A model generated the notes under the pieces. That model saw only the letters and a list, made by a program, of their open reading frames with translations, did not search any database and was not told the origin of the DNA. From the NCBI GenBank assembly GCA_030584085.1, contig CP129490.1, positions 2,079,511 through 2,143,510 on the forward strand: DNA of 64,000 nt, in the 5' to 3' direction. Every line of letters begins with the position of its first letter. Within the stretch, counting starts at the first letter, position 1. Source of the stretch: Melioribacteraceae bacterium. GTDB lineage: Bacteria; Bacteroidota; Ignavibacteria; Ignavibacteriales; Melioribacteraceae. A program made the position numbers and the translations under genes. Below are positions 55,885 through 64,000 of this stretch, one piece after another.

Positions 55885-56081
55885 AATTATCACCATATGC
55901 AATTTTCCCAAGGATTTCAGTAAGAATAATTTTAACGCAAAAATATTTCTTAACTAACTAAACTTTATTAGAGTAAAAGAATTACAGAATGACGAGATTG
56001 AATCTGAAATCAGCAAACTCATTTAATCCAAGAAAATGGATCGCTTAATTTGAAAATTTATTGAACTGGAATGAAGCAATA

Positions 56082-56690
56082 CTATTTAGTTGAATGTCTT
56101 TTTTCTAACTCTGTTATCACTTCATTTAAGGAGATATTTTTTTCATTCAACATAACAAGTAAGTGAAAAAGTAAGTCAGCTGTTTCATTTATAATTTCAT
56201 TACGATCATTATTTTTTCCAGCGATAACCGTTTCAATTGCTTCTTCCCCGACTTTCTGAATAATTCTACTCTCACCTTGCTTGAATAATTTAGTGGTGTA
56301 AGAATTTTCTGGAAGATCTTCTTTTCTTTTTTTAACTAGATTATCTAAGTACTTGAGAAAAAGGAAATTCTCTTTTTCAATTCCGAAGCAAGAATATTGA
56401 TCTAAATGACAAGTGTTACCTTCCGGATTCGCTTTAATGAGCAATGTATCATTATCGCAATCATTTTTAATATCAACGAGATTCAAATAATTACCGGAAG
56501 TTTCACCTTTCGTCCATAATCTCTTTTTTGAGCGACTGTAAAAAGTTACTTTCTTTTCGTTGATGGTTTTTTGGACTGCTTCTCTGTTCATAAATCCAAG
56601 CATCAATACTTGTCCGGTGAAATTATCTGTAATGACCGCCGGAACAAGACCGTTCATTTTATCAAAATCAATTTTGTTTATATCAATCAT
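56082..56690 (-). CDS. hisIE: phosphoribosyl-AMP cyclohydrolase / phosphoribosyl-ATP pyrophosphatase
   Basis: Bifunctional histidine-pathway enzyme for steps 2 and 3. The ATG at 56690 with GAGG upstream gives 202 residues; a longer frame reaches 56705. The HisI part (about 1-110) has FMNREAVQKT, the Trp of LWTKGETSGN and the Zn site CDNDTLL...NTCHLDQYSCF. The HisE part has RIIQKVGEEAIETVIA and NETADLLFHLLVML. Last gene of the his operon; separated from hisF by a 100-nt gap that holds a repeat. Confidence 0.96.
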   Translation of the reverse strand: MIDINKIDFDKMNGLVPAVITDNFTGQVLMLGFMNREAVQKTINEKKVTFYSRSKKRLWTKGETSGNYLNLVDIKNDCDNDTLLIKANPEGNTCHLDQYSCFGIEKENFLFLKYLDNLVKKRKEDLPENSYTTKLFKQGESRIIQKVGEEAIETVIAGKNNDRNEIINETADLLFHLLVMLNEKNISLNEVITELEKRHSTK

Positions 56691-56730
56691 TAAATCCTCT
56701 TCCAAATTTTATTTAACCTTCTCAGCATCT

Positions 56731-56786
56731 TCTAGTCTTTGCGGTTGTTTTTCATTACTTCACCGCAAAGACGCTAAGGCGCAAAG
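56731..56786. repeat. intergenic inverted repeat with CCGCAAAGACGC-type sequence
   Basis: CTTTGCGGT (56737-56745) faces ACCGCAAAG (56762-56770), followed by ACGCTAAGGCGCAAAG. This kind of CGCAAAGACGCTAAGGCGCAAAG sequence occurs as a dispersed repeat in many genomes. It is the only break in an otherwise tightly packed operon. Confidence 0.55.
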
Positions 56787-56792
56787 TATCTA

Positions 56793-57548
56793 TTAAAACC
56801 TAACCTCTACTCCCTTTTCGCGTAAATACATTTTTAAATTACTTATCTCTAATTCTTGGTAATGAAATAAACTTGCGGCTAAGCATGCATCAACTTCAGA
56901 ATTTTTAAAAGCTTCGAGAAAATGTTCTTTCGTTCCTGCTCCGCCGGATGCAATTACCGGTGTAGAAACCATTTTAGTAAGCTTTGATAAAAATTCTAAA
57001 TCATAACCGCTTTTTGTTCCGTCTTTATCCATTGATGTAAGTAATATCTCTCCTACTCCCCTTTCGCAAACTTCTTTACACCATGCATAACCTTCAAGTT
57101 CGGTTTCTTCTCTTCCGCCTTTTATAAAAACTTTATAAGCATCATCAATCTTTTTAATATCGATCGCCGCTACAATAGCTTGACTTCCGAATTGTTTGGA
57201 TGCATCATTTATTAAATGAGGATTTTTGACAATTGCTGTATTCAACGAGACTTTATCTGCTCCGGCTTTCAAGAGCATATCAATATCGTTTAACTCAGAA
57301 ATACCACCACCGACCGTGAATGGAATACGTATAACTTTGGCGACATCTTTAACAAGATCAAATAATATTTTTCTTTTATCAAAAGAAGCGGTTATATCAA
57401 GAAAGACAAGTTCATCAGCACCTTCATGGTAATATCTTTCTGCTAGTTCAACTGCCGATCCGGCATCGCGAAGATTGACAAAGTTTGTTCCCTTTACAAC
57501 ACGGCCATCTTTCACATCTAGACAAGGTATTATTCTTTTACTAAGCAA
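56793..57548 (-). CDS. hisF: imidazole glycerol phosphate synthase cyclase subunit
   Basis: 251-residue barrel making IGP and AICAR with HisH. First catalytic Asp in [17 protein letters not shown], second in VAAIDIKK; phosphate loops VGGGISE and [11 protein letters not shown]. Overlaps hisA by 8 nt. Confidence 0.97.
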   Translation of the reverse strand: MLSKRIIPCLDVKDGRVVKGTNFVNLRDAGSAVELAERYYHEGADELVFLDITASFDKRKILFDLVKDVAKVIRIPFTVGGGISELNDIDMLLKAGADKVSLNTAIVKNPHLINDASKQFGSQAIVAAIDIKKIDDAYKVFIKGGREETELEGYAWCKEVCERGVGEILLTSMDKDGTKSGYDLEFLSKLTKMVSTPVIASGGAGTKEHFLEAFKNSEVDACLAASLFHYQELEISNLKMYLREKGVEVRF

Positions 57549-58257
57549 ATTTACTTAACTCCTCTATTGATATTCTTCCTTCATAAAACGCTTTCCCAAC
57601 AACGGCATACTTTATCTGATGTTCCTGCAAGTTGTGAATATCTTCTATCCTACTGATACCCCCAGAGGCAATCAAGTTAATATTTGGGAACTTGCTTATT
57701 GTCTTTTTATACAGATTAGTGTTTGGTCCTTTCAGCATTCCATCTTTGTTGATGTCGGTACATAAATAATTAAGTATATGTTTCTCACTCCATTTTTGAA
57801 TGTACTCATTCAAAGAAATGTTTGTTGATTCAGTCCAACCGCTAACTTTGATTTTATCATCCAATACATCCGCTGCAAAAATGAATCTACTTTTATCATA
57901 TAAATCAATCATCGATTTAACAACCGCTTCATCTTTTATGGTTATTGAACCTAAGATGAAGTAATCAATACCAATTTTATCTAACTGTTTTAGATCATCT
58001 AATTTTCTAATTCCTCCGCCGAATTCAACTTTAATTTCAAAACTAGATTTTATTTTTTCTAAAAGATTCAAACAAGTAAATGAACCGGTTTTTGATGCTT
58101 CTAAATCGACTATATGAATCCTCTTAAAGCCGGCATCATAAAATTGTCTTACAACTTCTAAAGGATTTTCTGAGTATTGTTTTGCTGAATTGAAATCACC
58201 TTTGCTTAATCTAACAGCTTTGTTTTCGATTATATCTATAGCTGGTATAACTAACAT
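57541..58257 (-). CDS. hisA: ProFAR isomerase
   Basis: 238-residue barrel for the fourth step of the pathway. Catalytic Asp residues in IPAIDIIENKAVRLSKGDF and FAADVLDDK, Thr in CTDINKDGMLKGPN, phosphate loops FGGGIRK and ASGGISR. This copy sits in the operon between hisH and hisF, so it is the pathway enzyme, in contrast to the paralogue at 15374-16126. Confidence 0.95.
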   Translation of the reverse strand: MLVIPAIDIIENKAVRLSKGDFNSAKQYSENPLEVVRQFYDAGFKRIHIVDLEASKTGSFTCLNLLEKIKSSFEIKVEFGGGIRKLDDLKQLDKIGIDYFILGSITIKDEAVVKSMIDLYDKSRFIFAADVLDDKIKVSGWTESTNISLNEYIQKWSEKHILNYLCTDINKDGMLKGPNTNLYKKTISKFPNINLIASGGISRIEDIHNLQEHQIKYAVVGKAFYEGRISIEELSKFA

Positions 58258-58838
58258 AGTTCAACAAAGTTTTTTAATAATTGAAGTCCCGCTTCACCCG
58301 ATTTTTCCGGGTGGAATTGAACACCATAAAAATTATCTTTTTCTAAAACTGCACAAAATTCTAAATCATGTTCCGTTGTTGCTATTGTAGAATCATTTTT
58401 AGGAATATAATATGAGTGAGCAAAATAGAAATAAGACTTATCATCAATATTGTTAAATAACTTACTATCCTTACTTATATTCACATTGTTCCATCCCATA
58501 TGCGGGACTTTAACTTTTGTCGTATCAAACTTTTTTGCTTCTCCGTTTATGACGCCAAGGCAGGCAACGTCACCCTCTTCGGAACGATCGCATAAAATGT
58601 GCATGCCAAGGCAAATTCCTAGCATTGGCTTTTTGATGACACGTAATAAAGAAAACAGATTTAATAAGTGTAATTTTTTGACAGCCGAGGACGCTTCACC
58701 AACTCCCGGGAAAATTATCTTATCAGCTTCACTTATATCTTTTTCATTTTTTGAGATTATGTGTTCAACACCAATCTCTTTTAACGCATTTGATACCGAT
58801 GCTGTATTACCGGCTCCGTATTCTATTAATGCTATCAT
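58251..58838 (-). CDS. hisH: imidazole glycerol phosphate synthase glutaminase subunit
   Basis: 195 residues. Class I amidotransferase with the nucleophile in LGICLGMHILCD, oxyanion-like PGVGEASSA and His-Glu in VQFHPEKSGEAG. Channels ammonia to HisF. It overlaps hisB by 4 nt (ATGA) and hisA by 7 nt. Confidence 0.96.
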   Translation of the reverse strand: MIALIEYGAGNTASVSNALKEIGVEHIISKNEKDISEADKIIFPGVGEASSAVKKLHLLNLFSLLRVIKKPMLGICLGMHILCDRSEEGDVACLGVINGEAKKFDTTKVKVPHMGWNNVNISKDSKLFNNIDDKSYFYFAHSYYIPKNDSTIATTEHDLEFCAVLEKDNFYGVQFHPEKSGEAGLQLLKNFVELC

Positions 58839-59737
58839 AATCTTCCCTTCGTAGTAGGTAATTTATTTTCGCTTCTTTCATCAAATCGAACTGCTTCATT
58901 AAGCGTTTTTGCAAATGACTTGAATATTGCTTCAATTTTATGATGATCATTCTTTCCCGAAGCTTTTATGTAAATATTTGCCTTTAATCCTATAGTTAAA
59001 CCTCTGAAAAATTCCTCTACAAGTTCTGTTGGAAACTCACCAACCTTATCTCTTGTAAACTTAGTTTTGAAATTTAAGTAAGGTCTGCCGCTTAAATCCA
59101 GAGTTGTCTCTGCAATCGAATCATCCATCGGAAGCATAAAGCCAAATCTTTTTATTCCCTTTTTGTCTCCCAGTGCTTTGACTAAACATTCACCTAAAGT
59201 AATGCCGGTATCCTCAACTGTATGATGATAATCTACCTGCAAATCGCCCTTTACATTAAGCATGATATCAATATTTGAATGTTTGCTCAACTGTTCGAGC
59301 ATATGGTCAAAGAATCCGATACCTGTATTTATCTTAAATTTACCTGAACCGTCAAGATTTAGTTTTACATTTACTTTCGTTTCATTCGTATTACGAATTT
59401 GCTGAGATGATCTAGTTTGAGATAGAACAAATTCAATCGCTTCTGAAATATTTTTACTTTTTCCATTCTTACCGACCAGTATTTGTTTAGCTTTTACTTT
59501 TTGGTTTTTCTTATCCGTTATAAAATAATTTGTTTGATAATCATTCTTACTCTCGGATTCAAAGTTAATTGCTTCCAATTCCATTAATCTTTGAATAATC
59601 GGGTCCGAGAAAGTTGGTGTTGGATAAAGTGAAACAGCTATTCCACGATTAACTAACTTTTTCAAGGAACTTATCATTCCATTAGAAAGATCGGAATGCA
59701 GATTTAATAAACTTTTATTTATTATAACTCTTGTCAT
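58835..59737 (-). CDS. hisB: imidazoleglycerol-phosphate dehydratase with remnant HAD-like N-terminus
   Basis: 300 residues. The C-terminal ~190 form a complete dehydratase with Mn ligands in GFFDHMLEQLSKHS, VDYHHTVEDTGITLGE and KNDHHKIEAIFKSF. The first ~105 residues look like a shrunken HAD phosphatase: hydrophobic strand VIINKSLLNLH where the catalytic DxDGT should be, then SLKKLVNRGIAVSLYP resembling the KLxxxGYxLVxxTN strand. No DxD remains, and the domain is about 60 residues shorter than in bifunctional HisB. Histidinol phosphatase activity is therefore unlikely and must come from elsewhere. Confidence 0.93.
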   Translation of the reverse strand: MTRVIINKSLLNLHSDLSNGMISSLKKLVNRGIAVSLYPTPTFSDPIIQRLMELEAINFESESKNDYQTNYFITDKKNQKVKAKQILVGKNGKSKNISEAIEFVLSQTRSSQQIRNTNETKVNVKLNLDGSGKFKINTGIGFFDHMLEQLSKHSNIDIMLNVKGDLQVDYHHTVEDTGITLGECLVKALGDKKGIKRFGFMLPMDDSIAETTLDLSGRPYLNFKTKFTRDKVGEFPTELVEEFFRGLTIGLKANIYIKASGKNDHHKIEAIFKSFAKTLNEAVRFDERSENKLPTTKGRL

Positions 59738-60783
59738 AATACAACTCTCAATTCTTGAATAAACTTTTGATTTTGTTCACGTGTACCAACAGTAACTCTT
59801 AAACATCCTTCCAAGTTCAATTGATTCGATCTATTTCTAATAATTATTCCTTTCTCTATTAACTTCTCATGAACCTTATCAGCCTTACTAACCTTAAATA
59901 AAATATAATTCGCATCAGAAGGATAAACGTTTATAATACCTTTTATTGATTTCAATTCTTCCGTAAGATAATCTCTTTCGATTTTAATTTTTTCTAGGAT
60001 ATCATTTTTATGATCAATCTTGTTCAAAGATCTAAGCACAATATTTTCAGTTAATTTATTGATGTTATAAGGTGATTTAATATTCATCAATAATTTCACA
60101 ATAAATGAATCTGAGACTGCAAAACCAAAACGAGCTCCGGCTAAGCCCCATGCTTTAGAAAATGTCCGAAGTAATACAATGTTAGAATGTTTACTTATTT
60201 CATCCAACAATTCTCTTTCATCATAAAAATCAATATACGCTTGGTCAATAACGACAATGCCGTTAAAGTTTTCGGATAAACGAATGATATCTATTTTATT
60301 TATAATATTAGCTGTCGGATTATTTGGTGAGCAGATAAAAATAATTTTTATTGACTCCAATTCCTGCTTTAGAAATTGTTCTACATTAATTTGAAAGTCG
60401 TTGTCCAATTCATAAATAATTGTCTCAACATCTTGAATATTGCAAACTACTTTATACATACCATATGTTGGTTCAAAGATTGCTGCTTTATCTTTCCCCG
60501 GTTCACAAAATATTCTTATTAATAAATCAATTATTTCATCGGAACCGACACCACAGAAAATATTATCCGGATTGATCTTTAAATAACCCCCAATGCTTTG
60601 CCTCAGTTTTAGTTGAGTTGGATCGGGATATCTATTTAACTCTAGATCATCATTGTCAATTACTGATCCGAAAGCATTTTCATTGGCATCTAAAAGTAAT
60701 CCGTTAATATGCTGACTTCGCGCAGATGTGTATGGTTTCAGTTTTAGAATATTTGGTCTAACAAGTTTTTCTAAGTCAATCAT
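59734..60783 (-). CDS. hisC: histidinol-phosphate aminotransferase
   Basis: 349 residues, fold type I PLP enzyme. LLLDANENAFGS at the start, GVGSDEIIDLLIR, CSPNNPTAN, VVIDQAYIDF and the PLP Lys in LRTFSKAWGLAGARFGF are all diagnostic. It overlaps hisB by 4 nt and hisD by 8 nt. Confidence 0.96.
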   Translation of the reverse strand: MIDLEKLVRPNILKLKPYTSARSQHINGLLLDANENAFGSVIDNDDLELNRYPDPTQLKLRQSIGGYLKINPDNIFCGVGSDEIIDLLIRIFCEPGKDKAAIFEPTYGMYKVVCNIQDVETIIYELDNDFQINVEQFLKQELESIKIIFICSPNNPTANIINKIDIIRLSENFNGIVVIDQAYIDFYDERELLDEISKHSNIVLLRTFSKAWGLAGARFGFAVSDSFIVKLLMNIKSPYNINKLTENIVLRSLNKIDHKNDILEKIKIERDYLTEELKSIKGIINVYPSDANYILFKVSKADKVHEKLIEKGIIIRNRSNQLNLEGCLRVTVGTREQNQKFIQELRVVL

Positions 60784-62050
60784 TCAATCTTACCTCCACT
60801 GCATTTGCATGAGCTTTTAAACCTTCTGCATTTGCCATATCTATGACAGTTTTACCAATGTTTATAATTCCTTCTTTTGATAGTGACTGATAGGTAATTC
60901 CTTTCATGAAAGAAAGTAAATTTACACCGCTGAAAGTTTTTGCGAAACCATATGTTGGAAGCGAGTGATTTGTACCGGAAGCATAATCTCCCGCACTTTC
61001 GGGAGTGTAATTACCGAGAAACACTGAACCGGCATTTTGAACTTGTTTAAGAAAAGAGTTTGCATTTTCTATTTGCAGAATTAAATGTTCGGGTGCATAA
61101 TTATTACTAAAACTTATTGCATTCTCAATTGAATCACATTTCAATAGTAACGATTTCTCCAATGCTTTCTCAGCTATTTCTTTTCGAGGTAATTTTTCCA
61201 ATTGCTTGATTACTTCCAATTCAACTTCATCGATTATCTTTTGGCTAGTCGAAATAAGAATTACTTGAGAATCAATTCCATGTTCAGCTTGTGACAACAA
61301 GTCAGCGGCAGCGTACTTAGGATTTGCATTCTCATCTGCAATAATAATCACTTCACTCGGTCCAGCCGGCATATCTATTGCACATCCATCGGGATCAATA
61401 CTAACTAAACTTTTTGCAGCGGTTACAAATTGATTACCGGGACCAAAAACTTTATCAACTTTTTTTACTTCCTCAGTACCGTATGCCATAAAACCAATTG
61501 CTTGAGCACCACCCAAGTCATAGACTTCATCGATCCCAAGAACTTGAGAACAATAAAGAACTTCATTTGATGGTTTTGGTGAACAAACTACAATTCTTTT
61601 GCATCCTGTTATCTTTGCGGGAATTGCAAGCATTAATAAAGTAGAGAACAGTGAAGCAGTTCCACCGGGAATGTAAAGTCCAACATTTTCAATAGCTCTG
61701 TAAACTCTCCCGCATTTAACACCTTTCATTGTCTCAATTTCATAGTCTTTTGGAAACTGTACTTCATGAAATTTTGTGATGTTTGCGATAGCTGATTTAA
61801 TCGCTTGCTTCAAATCGGAATCAATAGATTGTTCCGCTTCATCAATGTCTTTTTGTTTTACTCTCAAATCGGAATCTTTTAGTTCGTCATATTCTTTGGC
61901 GAATTTAATAATTGCATTCATTCCTTCGTTTTTAATTTCACTTAAAATTGGTTGTACAATTCCAAATACTTTTTCATTATCAATCGCCGGTCTTTTGAGA
62001 AGCGGTTGATAATCCTCCTTTGAAATATTTTTTAGATTTACTTTTTTCAT
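60776..62050 (-). CDS. hisD: histidinol dehydrogenase
   Basis: Zn-dependent NAD enzyme for the last two steps. 424 residues from the ATG at 62050, which overlaps the hisG stop (ATGA); a 25-residue longer frame inside hisG is not used. Catalytic pair in LLSQAEHGIDSQ (Glu-His), with VPGGTASLFSTLLM-like YIPGGTASLF, FGPGNQFVTAAK, MPAGPSEVIIIAD and the C-terminal AEGLKAHANAVEVR. Confidence 0.96.
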   Translation of the reverse strand: MKKVNLKNISKEDYQPLLKRPAIDNEKVFGIVQPILSEIKNEGMNAIIKFAKEYDELKDSDLRVKQKDIDEAEQSIDSDLKQAIKSAIANITKFHEVQFPKDYEIETMKGVKCGRVYRAIENVGLYIPGGTASLFSTLLMLAIPAKITGCKRIVVCSPKPSNEVLYCSQVLGIDEVYDLGGAQAIGFMAYGTEEVKKVDKVFGPGNQFVTAAKSLVSIDPDGCAIDMPAGPSEVIIIADENANPKYAAADLLSQAEHGIDSQVILISTSQKIIDEVELEVIKQLEKLPRKEIAEKALEKSLLLKCDSIENAISFSNNYAPEHLILQIENANSFLKQVQNAGSVFLGNYTPESAGDYASGTNHSLPTYGFAKTFSGVNLLSFMKGITYQSLSKEGIINIGKTVIDMANAEGLKAHANAVEVRLND

Positions 62051-62907
62051 AATATCATATTCTCTATTGGTAACAAAATTATTCCGGTAGCACCGATAGA
62101 TTTTAATTCGCCAACTATCGACCAAAATTTTTCCTTAGGAATTACAGCATGGACCGCCACTAAATTTTCTTCAGCCAATGGTACTACTGTAGGACTTTTT
62201 AATGAAGGAATGATTTTCTGAATTTTTTCTAAACTCTCTTTTGCAACATTCATCATTAAGTACTTAGAATTTTTTGCTAGCAGAACGGAATCGATTCGTG
62301 CCTTGAACTCATTCAATAAATTTTGCTTGGTAGGATTAAAATCTTTACTCTTAATTATAACTGCTTCCGATTCAAAAACAGTAAATGATTCTTTAAGTTT
62401 ATTGGACTTGAGCGTGTTGCCGGTTGATACAATATCGCATATATAATCCGCTACTCCGAGTGAAGGCGCTATTTCAACAGAACCGCTAATATCAATTACT
62501 CTTGAGTTAAGTAAATTTTCGTCTAAAAATTTCTTAAGTAATTGAGGGTGGGATGTCGCAATTCTCTTTTCATTAAGAGAAATTAAATCTGAGATATCTT
62601 CTTCTTCGGGGACACCTATCATCAATTTACACTTCCCGAATCCAAGTTTTTTAATTATCTCTGCCTTAGCACCGCGTTCAATTAATACATTCTCACCAAC
62701 AATACCGATATCGGCTACACCGTCTTGAACATATTCGGGAATATCATCATCACGTAAAAAAAGAATATCTAATTTGAAATTATTAGCCGAGATAAATAAT
62801 CTTTCGGAATAATTTTCAATATCGAATCCGCATGATTTAAGGAGTTCGAGAGATTTATCAGACAACCTCCCTTTTTTCTGGATTGCTAGTTTTAGATTAC
62901 CGTTCAT
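62047..62907 (-). CDS. hisG: ATP phosphoribosyltransferase, long form
   Basis: First step of histidine synthesis, 286 residues from the ATG at 62907 with AAGGAG at 62914-62919. LAIQKKGRLSDKSLELL, VADIGIVGENVL and the PRPP loop DIVSTGNTLKSNKL are characteristic. The C-terminal ~80 residues are the regulatory ACT-like domain of the long form, so no HisZ is needed and feedback by histidine is expected. First structural gene, just after the attenuator; an upstream in-frame ATG at 62940 lies inside the terminator hairpin. Confidence 0.96.
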   Translation of the reverse strand: MNGNLKLAIQKKGRLSDKSLELLKSCGFDIENYSERLFISANNFKLDILFLRDDDIPEYVQDGVADIGIVGENVLIERGAKAEIIKKLGFGKCKLMIGVPEEEDISDLISLNEKRIATSHPQLLKKFLDENLLNSRVIDISGSVEIAPSLGVADYICDIVSTGNTLKSNKLKESFTVFESEAVIIKSKDFNPTKQNLLNEFKARIDSVLLAKNSKYLMMNVAKESLEKIQKIIPSLKSPTVVPLAEENLVAVHAVIPKEKFWSIVGELKSIGATGIILLPIENMIL

Positions 62908-62920
62908 TATATTCTCCTTT

Positions 62921-63027
62921 AAAACAAAAAACCCCGGCATGCGCCGGGGTTCTTATTAATTTTTATAAAATTATTTAAATCACATCGACGCTTTCATCAG
63001 AAAGATTAAATGATGATGAGCGTGATG
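62921..63027 (-). promoter_or_regulatory. his attenuator (segments 1-4)
   Basis: On the minus strand, segment 1 CATCACGC (63027-63020, within the His codons) pairs with segment 2 GCGTCGATG (62991-62983) apart from one bulged C. GCGTCG of segment 2 can instead pair, with one G-U, with CGGCGC (62946-62941) in segment 3. Segment 3 ACCCCGGC (62950-62943) pairs with segment 4 GCCGGGGT (62938-62931), then a T run, forming the terminator before hisG. Confidence 0.87.
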
Positions 63028-63048
63028 TAATGTTAAATTGATTTTCAT
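62980..63048 (-). CDS. hisL: his operon leader peptide
   Basis: A 22-codon ORF starting at the ATG 63048-63046. Residues 8-13 are HHAHHH, five His codons in six (63027-63010). It ends TGA at 62982-62980, about 30 nt before the terminator. A ribosome stalled here for lack of charged tRNA-His would cover segment 1 of the attenuator. Too short for standard gene finding. Confidence 0.88.
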   Translation of the reverse strand: MKINLTLHHAHHHLIFLMKASM

Positions 63049-63074
63049 TTCTTTGTCACAACTAAATTGATCCG

Positions 63075-63104
63075 CAAATATAATCAAATATTTTATTCTG
63101 TCAA
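63075..63104 (-). promoter_or_regulatory. his operon promoter, TTG-N19-TAnnTTTG type
   Basis: TTGACA starting at 63104 and TATATTTG at 63082-63075, with exactly 19 nt between TTG and TA, match the Bacteroidota -33/-7 consensus. The start site would be near 63070, giving a leader of about 22 nt before hisL. Confidence 0.8.
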
Positions 63105-63301
63105 GTTTGAGAACGTGTTCATATTGTTTAATGTTCCGAAGACTTCTTAAAGGAAAATCAGGGTGAAAACCTCGATAAAAAGAGCCTCTTTCTCTTATTT
63201 ATTCTTAAAAAAGTACGATTTTACTTAAAAAATTATCCTTTTTTGTCGGTTTTCATTTTTTGTAATATAAATAATCACTAAGTTTCATTAGCAAATTAAG
63301 T

Positions 63302-64000
<699 letters not shown>

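Noticed and set aside
55885-56081. A terminator or RNA gene between the converging trp/dinB and his transcripts
   Set aside because: No G+C-rich inverted repeat with a T tract is visible; nothing else can be supported in this gap.

Overview
The window is A+T-rich and densely packed chromosomal DNA from a member of the Bacteroidota/Chlorobiota/Ignavibacteriota assemblage, most likely an ignavibacterium-like organism. The pointers are a short primary sigma factor without region 1.1, two promoters of the TTG-N19..21-TAnnTTTG type used by that sigma factor, a GldC protein, a copper-locus protein with the HYC_CC_PP signature, an Hc1-type histone-like protein, and many large multihaem cytochromes. 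The class-level placement is an inference; I see no rRNA or tRNA genes in the window.

Layout. 1-3.5 kb: end of an acyl-CoA carboxylase subunit, rsmI, a four-helix-bundle protein, trmB. 3.5-14.1 kb (mostly minus strand): DoxX, a tight MFS-dusB-PAP2-polX-apt operon, CapA-like protein, an Hc1-like protein with a membrane Fe-S oxidoreductase, a hydrolase and bioY. 14.2-17.9 kb (plus): acyl-CoA dehydrogenase, a second HisA-like protein, cyclic-nucleotide-binding protein, universal stress protein, eIF2B-like protein. 27.2-18.0 kb (minus): a six-gene operon encoding a dihaem b-type membrane cytochrome, a TPR protein, an FAD/Fe-S oxidoreductase, a 20-haem and a 43-haem c-type cytochrome and an outer-membrane beta-barrel. 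I read it as a trans-envelope electron conduit, and it is the best candidate for an undescribed system here. 27.4-37.9 kb (plus): copper/silver resistance (HYC_CC_PP protein, HMA protein, CusA, TolC, CopB ATPase, CusB). 38-47.5 kb: housekeeping genes including an ABC-F protein, thioredoxin, rpoD and gldC. 47.5-55.3 kb: trp operon (E-G-D-C-F-aroF-B-A) behind a leader-peptide attenuator. 63.1-56.1 kb (minus): complete his operon (G-D-C-B-H-A-F-IE) behind a second leader-peptide attenuator. 63.4 kb to the end: start of glutamate dehydrogenase.

How parts work together. The trp and his operons converge. Both show the full apparatus of ribosome-mediated attenuation: consensus promoter, short leader ORF with a run of Trp or His codons, alternative pairings, and an intrinsic terminator before the first gene. 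The trp leader is rich in Phe and Tyr as well as Trp, fitting the DAHP synthase gene inside that operon. The copper locus contains an export ATPase and an RND efflux system. Two palindromic REPIN-like elements are visible, one upstream of the trp promoter and one apparently inserted in frame into the signal-peptide region of the TolC gene.
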